Shown here: in pieces, positions 6,855 through 10,767 of the stretch
How the letters are laid out: each line of letters starts with the position of its first letter
How positions within the stretch are numbered: the first letter of the stretch is position 1
DNA from: a bacterium
GTDB lineage: Bacteria; Patescibacteriota; Patescibacteriia; 2-12-FULL-60-25
DNA length: 10,767 nucleotides
NCBI GenBank assembly: GCA_024654265.1
Contig: JANLIO010000067.1
Coordinates: forward strand, 1-10,767
Direction of reading: 5' to 3'
Translations under genes and position numbers: made by a program
Notes under the pieces: generated by a model
Told to the model about the DNA's origin: nothing
The model's database searches: none
Seen by the model: only the letters and a program-made list of their open reading frames with translations

Positions 6855-7268
6855 TTAAACCTCCGTTTTCGCAATCTTTATTATTAAATTCCACTGATCT
6901 TCAGTCACTGGTTGGACGGAGAGTCGTGGGTGGGTTGCGAGGGGCATGATATTGAGGAGATACGTATTTTTTATTTCTTCTAAACTCACAGGCCGAACGA
7001 GCGGAGTCACGGCTTCAATATCCACAACAAGCCATTTTCCTTCGGATGACGTTGGGTCGTCGTAAGCTTCTTTTGTGATGCGCGCAACGCCTGTAATCAT
7101 CCGTTCTTCTCCGCTGTGGTAGATAAAAACAAGATCACCCTTCTTCATCTCACGGAGATTATTACGCGCTTGGTAGTTTCGAACACCTTCCCACATGGTT
7201 TTCTTGTCTTGTTCAAGAAGTTCCCATGAATAGATCTCTGGTTCGGTTTTGAGTAGCCAATGTGACAT
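6855..7268 (-). CDS. EVE domain protein (PUA-like fold)
   Basis: The 137-residue protein is a stand-alone EVE domain (PF01878), related to bacterial YcaO-unrelated small EVE proteins and human THYN1. Family hallmarks are the start MSHWLLKTEPEIYSW, the conserved segment WEGVRNYQARNN (26-37), REMKKGDLVFIYHSG, and ITGVARI further on. EVE domains have a PUA-like fold and bind modified bases in nucleic acids; the exact ligand differs between members and cannot be read here. Length is typical. There is no adjacent McrB-type or other restriction gene in view, so a defence role is not supported by context. The start ATG (complement of 7266-7268) matches the family N-terminus exactly. The gene converges on xseB and diverges from the rplJ promoter. 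Confidence 0.9.
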   Translation of the reverse strand: MSHWLLKTEPEIYSWELLEQDKKTMWEGVRNYQARNNLREMKKGDLVFIYHSGEERMITGVARITKEAYDDPTSSEGKWLVVDIEAVTPLVRPVSLEEIKNTYLLNIMPLATHPRLSVQPVTEDQWNLIIKIAKTEV

Positions 7269-7334
7269 ATTGTTCTTTAGAGTAGCATGTTCTTTTAATC
7301 CGGCTAGGTTATTGGATGCCCGATTTGGTGTGGG

Positions 7335-7363
7335 TTGACATTTATAGCAAATATCTCTATTCT
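7335..7363 (+). promoter_or_regulatory. Sigma70-type promoter of rplJ-rplL
   Basis: A perfect -35 box TTGACA (7335-7340) is followed after 17 nt by TATTCT (7358-7363), a 4/6 match to TATAAT. The optimal spacing and position just before the L10 leader support it strongly. Transcription would begin near 7370, giving an untranslated leader of about 175 nt. No competing promoter was seen between it and rplJ. Confidence 0.75.
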
Positions 7364-7377
7364 ATTGCCAACACTCA

Positions 7378-7509
7378 ACGTCCTGAGACAGTAGCTGGTG
7401 GAAACACCTTAATTCGCCCCGAATGTTTTCGGGACTGGCTACCGAGGCTGTTGTTCAAGACTTCTTGTCTTTGCAACCCTACAGGACCTTAAACGTAGGG
7501 TGTTTTTAT
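7378..7509 (+). ncRNA. Ribosomal protein L10 leader
   Basis: The leader RNA matches the L10 leader family by its order of conserved pieces: GAGACAGTAG, a GGTG-GAAA-CACC hairpin (7397-7408), CCTTAATT, a second hairpin CCCGAA/TTCGGG (7418-7433), and CTACCGAGG. GTAGC (7391-7395) and GCTAC (7438-7442) close a junction holding both hairpins. GTCCTG (7380-7385) can pair with CAGGAC (7482-7487) as an outer helix. In bacteria where this was studied, the L10(L12)4 complex binds this structure and lowers expression of its own operon. The downstream terminator hairpin fits transcription attenuation. Confidence 0.85.
7476..7507 (+). terminator. Attenuator-type intrinsic terminator in the L10 leader
   Basis: Arms ACCCTAC (7476-7482) and GTAGGGT (7495-7501) form a 7-bp stem, followed by G and five T residues (7503-7507). 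The 12-nt loop and last base of the left arm contain CAGGAC, which pairs with the leader's 5' end, and GACCTT (7485-7490), which can pair with AAGGTC (7514-7519). These alternatives give a plausible switch between read-through and termination, though which state wins when L10 is bound was not computed. Confidence 0.65.
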
Positions 7510-7546
7510 TCCAAAGGTCGGATTTAGACTTTGAACGAAGTCAATT

Positions 7547-8041
7547 ATGCCAAAGACACGAGATGAAAAAGAAGGAATCATTCGTCGGTTGACGGATGAA
7601 TTCAAGAACGCGGCATCTGTTGTTTTTGCAGACTATCAGGGTTTGTCGGTCACGGGAGCGGACGAAATGCGTTCCAAGATGCGTGATGCAGACGTGAACT
7701 ACATGGTCGCAAAAAAGACATTGATCACACGGGCGGCAAAAGATGCCGGGTTTGATCTTGATGCATCGTCATTGAACGGGATGATTGGGATCGCATTTGG
7801 AACCGAAGATGTTGTTGCTCCGGCACGCGTTCTCGGCGAAATGGCGAAAACCACGACCGTGAAGTTAGTGGGAGGTATCTTTGAAGGCGAAGTTGTCGGC
7901 GAAGATAAGGTGATTGCGCTTTCAAAACTTCCATCCAAGCATGTATTGCTGGGTCAGGTTGTTGGAACGATTTATGCACCGGTTTCCGCTTTTGTACGAA
8001 CGTTGAACGCGATTCGTGAAAAGCAAGAGGCAGGAGCTTAA
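7547..8041 (+). CDS. rplJ: 50S ribosomal protein L10
   Basis: The 164-residue protein anchors the L7/L12 dimers of the ribosomal stalk to 23S rRNA. The N-terminal globular domain shows the family pattern FADYQGLSVTGADEMRSKMR and VAKKTLITRAAKDAG, then GGIFEGEVV and LSKLPSK. The C-terminal helix that carries L12 dimers runs from about 130 to the end (VSAFVRTLNAIREKQEAGA). Length is normal. The start follows a weak GAAG about seven bases upstream. The gene is the first of a two-gene unit under L10-leader control and, with rplL, makes the complex expected to bind that leader. Confidence 0.96.
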   Translation: MPKTRDEKEGIIRRLTDEFKNAASVVFADYQGLSVTGADEMRSKMRDADVNYMVAKKTLITRAAKDAGFDLDASSLNGMIGIAFGTEDVVAPARVLGEMAKTTTVKLVGGIFEGEVVGEDKVIALSKLPSKHVLLGQVVGTIYAPVSAFVRTLNAIREKQEAGA

Positions 8042-8104
8042 TTAACGAACAGTGAAGATCGAGGATAAAAAAAATTCTCGAACTTTCAACTTCAATATAA
8101 TAAT

Positions 8105-8587
8105 ATGACAGACGAACAGAAAGACGAAGTCGTGAATAACACGGCGGAAGAAGTAAAGGCAGAGGTAAAAGAAGAGCCAAAAGCAGAAGAAGTAAAGGAA
8201 GAAGTGAAGGAAGTTGCTGTTCCTGCAGAGTTTAAAACAATTGTTGAATCAATTGAAAAACTCTCCGTTCTTCAGCTTGCTGAGCTCGTGAAAGTTTTGG
8301 AAGAAAAGTTTGGTGTTTCTGCCGCGGCCCCTGTTGCGATGATGGCATCTGGCGGTGATGCGGGTGTAGAAGAGAAGTCGAGCTTTGATGTCGAGCTTGT
8401 TGAAGTCGGTGGAAACAAGATCGCGGTCATCAAGGTTGTGAAAGAAATCACAGGACTTGGTTTGAAGGAAGCAAAGGATATCGTGGATGCGGCACCAAAG
8501 GTTATCAAGGAAGGTGCAGGCAAAGCCGAAGCCGAGGAAATCAAGGCAAAGATCGAAGAGGCGGGTGGAAAAGCCAACCTCAAGTAA
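8105..8587 (+). CDS. rplL: 50S ribosomal protein L7/L12, with acidic N-terminal extension
   Basis: L7/L12 forms the mobile stalk dimers that recruit and stimulate translation GTPases. The N-terminal dimerisation domain begins near 43 (FKTIVESIEKLSVLQLAELVKVLEEKFGV), followed by an Ala/Gly-rich hinge and the C-terminal factor-binding domain (SFDVELVEVGGNKIAVIKVVKE to the end). At 160 residues it is longer than the usual 120-130. The excess is a Lys/Glu/Val-rich segment (about 1-38) with EVKEE-like repeats. No Shine-Dalgarno precedes the ATG at 8105. An internal GTG at 8204, preceded by AAGGA, would give a 127-residue product of normal length starting (M)KEVAVPAEF, so the true start is not certain. 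It ends just before a strong terminator. Confidence 0.93.
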   Translation: MTDEQKDEVVNNTAEEVKAEVKEEPKAEEVKEEVKEVAVPAEFKTIVESIEKLSVLQLAELVKVLEEKFGVSAAAPVAMMASGGDAGVEEKSSFDVELVEVGGNKIAVIKVVKEITGLGLKEAKDIVDAAPKVIKEGAGKAEAEEIKAKIEEAGGKANLK

Positions 8588-8590
8588 GTC

Positions 8591-8625
8591 AAAAAAATCC
8601 CCGATTTATCTCGGGGATTTTTTTT
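8591..8625. terminator. Bidirectional intrinsic terminator
   Basis: Perfect 14-nt complementary arms (8591-8604 and 8611-8624) with a GC core TCCCCGA/TCGGGGA and a 6-nt loop TTTATC. The plus strand ends in a T-run to 8625 and the minus strand in a run of seven T, so it can stop both the rplJ-rplL transcript and the convergent membrane-protein gene. It begins 4 nt after the rplL stop codon. Confidence 0.92.
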
Positions 8626-8654
8626 ATTTCATTTCGTGAGAACCGATTTTGATT

Positions 8655-10745
8655 TTACGGCATTGGTACGAGCAGGAGGCGCGTGCCGTCGATGACGATC
8701 ATGCGTTTTGCGGTTTCATCTACTGCGATGTCGCGGAGTGCGTGGAATTCATCTGATGTCACCTGACTGCTCAGCGAACCGTCTTTGTTGAAGATCAATA
8801 TTCGTTTTTCATCCGGATCTGTGATGACGATTTTCGTTGAATCAACATCCGCCCAAATGGAAGATGCAGATTTGAATTCCGGATCAACAGCGGAAATTGA
8901 GAACCCTTCTTGTCCGCCCGAAAGATATCGCGCAACGGTTCCATCTGATTTTAAGACGTACACATTGCTATCAATCGCAACGGAAACGGCGCCTTCAAGA
9001 GAAATGTTTGATGCTTTGATATAAGGACTTCCTGTTCCAAATCCACCGGTGATCGCATTTGATTTCCAGATTTGACCACCTACTCCATCAAGAACGTACA
9101 AACGTCCGGAATAGACGACAATGTCGCTGAGTTGATCTGATGGCGGGGTAAAGGAGAGTTTTTGAACGGTGTCTGTTTGAATATTGACGGAGTACAACGT
9201 GCCGGAATCCGTTGCGAATACGATTGATCGATCGCCGACAGAAGCCGTCGTGATGCGATTTGCGCCTTCTGGAAGTTGAATACGTTTTTGCGTCGTGTTT
9301 ACAAGATCGATTTTGATAAGTTCACCCAATGTTCGATCAACGACGTAGGCAGTGTCTCCTGAGAGTGCTACCGCTTGAAGTGAACCATCTTCCACATTAT
9401 CGAGTCGTGCGAGTTCGACGACATTCTCTGCAACACGAACCTTACGGAGTCGTTCATGCAATCCGTTGATTTCATCGTGAAGCGTTTTAAGTCGTTCCGT
9501 ATGGTCGGTTGTATCGGTTGTCAGAGATGCGAGAATTGATTCGGCATCCTGCAAGTGTGTGATTGCGCGAGCGTCGTTTGCGTAAATTAAATCAGACTCA
9601 GCGCGCTGTCTGTGATCTGTCGCTTGCGCAAAACTTGCTTCCCACGCCACGCCTTGCGCTTCGATTCGAACATGTCGTTTCCAGAAGACAAAAGTTCCTG
9701 TGCACACAATGAAGATCGCACCTCCAATGAGAAGGAGACGTTTTCGTTTTTGTGTAAAGACACTTCCATGCCCTGCATTCATCCCGCGAAGGCTCGTGAG
9801 AAGGGCGATGTCTTTTCGTCGGAGTGAGAGGACCCGCGATTGAATCTTTTTTATTATTCCAAGAATGCCAGCGCCGGAGCGTACGGGTTTTGCACGACGT
9901 TCATTTTTCGGAGCCGTGTTTGGTGAAGGAACAAGTGAGGGCGCTAATTTTTCGCTGGTCTCACGTTCTGTCCGACGGAGCTCTTTGATAGACGCCGTGC
10001 TGTGATCATCTTCGCTGTCGGGTTCTTCACGTGTGGCTTCTGGCATGTTGAGTGCGCAACATGAGATAATCGCGGCAAGAAAATCATCCGGAATACCGCG
10101 TGACTCGAGGTCATTTTTTATTTCAAGCGCAGCCGTAACCGGTGGAAGCTGGGTGAGGCGTGTCTTCATTTCCATTTCTTTCCGCAGACGCTCAAGATTT
10201 GTGGAGCCAAGCATCAGCACATCGCCAGGCTTCATGTCACCGCAGATCAGAGAACCAAAGAATTTTTTTGGATCAACTTCTGATGGTTGCTCGAGTGAAC
10301 CGAGAAGATCAAATGTTCGATAACTCCCATCTTCTTGTTTCTGTAAGAAGATGTTCATGAGCCGACCTTGACCGGCAAGACAGATGTGATTTGGCGACAA
10401 TTCAATGAGAAACAAACTGACTCGACCCCACGTGATTGGCGTTGGCTCACCATCCAAAAAATCCGCAACGGCGTCGTTGACATGCTGGATTAACTTTTCA
10501 AAACGGGCGATTGGGTCACTTTCAACCTTTGCAATGAGATGCCGAGTTCGTTCGACCGATTCATTGATCACGTCTAATAAGCGCTCATACGCATACAATG
10601 TCGACGAGATTTCAGCCATGATTAGCAGCTTATTCGTCGATTTTCCTTTGCTGGAGCCGTTAAAGTGGAATAAGCCCAGGATTTTTTCATCACGCGGGCT
10701 ATTCGCGACTTCCATTTCTGCAACTATGAATTGATCTTCGGTCAT
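8655..10745 (-). CDS. Single-span membrane protein: PP2C-like (degenerate) domain plus beta-propeller
   Basis: This 696-residue protein has four parts. Residues 1-235 resemble a PP2C/SpoIIE-type phosphatase domain: the order LIMAEIS (41-47), ICLAGQGRLMNIFL (121-134) and GDMKPGDVLMLGSTNL (169-184) follows the family's VADGMGG, VGDSR and PGDxLLLxSDGL blocks, but the metal-binding aspartates are absent. Residues 236-336 are a polar, increasingly basic linker. Residues 337-355 form one membrane segment. Residues 370-440 are predicted coiled coil, and 441-693 hold about six propeller blades with repeated YVVD/YVLD/IVIT-type strands, like NHL or YncE-type propellers. Basic residues before the span place the phosphatase-like part inside and the propeller outside. 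The start ATG is preceded by GAGAGG at about 11 nt. Domain calls were made by eye; the propeller is the firmer one. Confidence 0.6.
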   Translation of the reverse strand: MTEDQFIVAEMEVANSPRDEKILGLFHFNGSSKGKSTNKLLIMAEISSTLYAYERLLDVINESVERTRHLIAKVESDPIARFEKLIQHVNDAVADFLDGEPTPITWGRVSLFLIELSPNHICLAGQGRLMNIFLQKQEDGSYRTFDLLGSLEQPSEVDPKKFFGSLICGDMKPGDVLMLGSTNLERLRKEMEMKTRLTQLPPVTAALEIKNDLESRGIPDDFLAAIISCCALNMPEATREEPDSEDDHSTASIKELRRTERETSEKLAPSLVPSPNTAPKNERRAKPVRSGAGILGIIKKIQSRVLSLRRKDIALLTSLRGMNAGHGSVFTQKRKRLLLIGGAIFIVCTGTFVFWKRHVRIEAQGVAWEASFAQATDHRQRAESDLIYANDARAITHLQDAESILASLTTDTTDHTERLKTLHDEINGLHERLRKVRVAENVVELARLDNVEDGSLQAVALSGDTAYVVDRTLGELIKIDLVNTTQKRIQLPEGANRITTASVGDRSIVFATDSGTLYSVNIQTDTVQKLSFTPPSDQLSDIVVYSGRLYVLDGVGGQIWKSNAITGGFGTGSPYIKASNISLEGAVSVAIDSNVYVLKSDGTVARYLSGGQEGFSISAVDPEFKSASSIWADVDSTKIVITDPDEKRILIFNKDGSLSSQVTSDEFHALRDIAVDETAKRMIVIDGTRLLLVPMP

Positions 10746-10767
10746 GGGATTGGTTTCCTCTCTATCC

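Noticed and set aside
6855..7268. Defence island centred on the EVE protein
   Set aside because: Neighbours are housekeeping genes; no restriction, methylase or McrBC-like gene is in the window.
7725..8180. 151-codon minus-strand frame across rplJ and rplL
   Set aside because: It lies antisense to two conserved ribosomal genes; its Leu/Arg/Ser-rich translation is what their codon composition yields on the other strand.
8272..8592. 106-codon minus-strand frame inside rplL
   Set aside because: Its Ser/Ala/Pro/Thr-rich sequence mirrors the Lys/Glu/Ala/Gly codons of L7/L12 and it runs into the terminator stem.

Overview
The window looks like chromosome from a small-genome bacterium of the Candidate Phyla Radiation (Patescibacteria), probably a Parcubacteria-type lineage. 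This is an inference from protein character, the short and tightly packed genes, the isolated rplJ-rplL pair and the near absence of Shine-Dalgarno sequences. TGA is used as an ordinary stop (for example at the end of the helicase gene), which argues against the code-25 lineages. No phage, insertion sequence, CRISPR array, tRNA or rRNA was seen.

Layout. (1) Positions 1-310 hold no gene but are dense in short repeats: a 13-bp palindrome, three copies of a TGTCATCC-type palindromic repeat in both orientations, and two blocks of 7-bp AT-rich tandem units. (2) Positions 311-6760 hold seven plus-strand genes in close succession, probably one or two transcription units: a UvrD/PcrA helicase, a divergent S-adenosylmethionine-synthetase-fold protein that seems to have lost its active site, a cyclophilin lipoprotein, a membrane-anchored C39-like cysteine peptidase, a 47-residue membrane protein absent from usual ORF lists, and the two subunits of exonuclease VII (xseA, xseB). 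(3) A 39-nt nested palindrome separates xseB from a convergent EVE-domain gene on the minus strand. (4) A strong promoter and an L10-type autoregulatory leader with a terminator hairpin precede rplJ and rplL; a 14-bp bidirectional terminator closes this unit. (5) The last 2.1 kb on the minus strand is one large gene for a single-span membrane protein: a degenerate PP2C-phosphatase-like domain inside the cell and a six-bladed propeller outside.

How the parts relate. The helicase and ExoVII belong to DNA repair. The cyclophilin and C39-like proteins are envelope-facing and probably fold or process exported proteins. The ribosomal stalk genes have their own feedback control. The most unusual content is two apparent pseudoenzymes (MetK-like and PP2C-like), each keeping its family's sequence framework while the catalytic positions are replaced. 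I found no clearly new defence or mobile system; those two proteins, the small ORF and the nested palindrome are the best candidates for undescribed biology.
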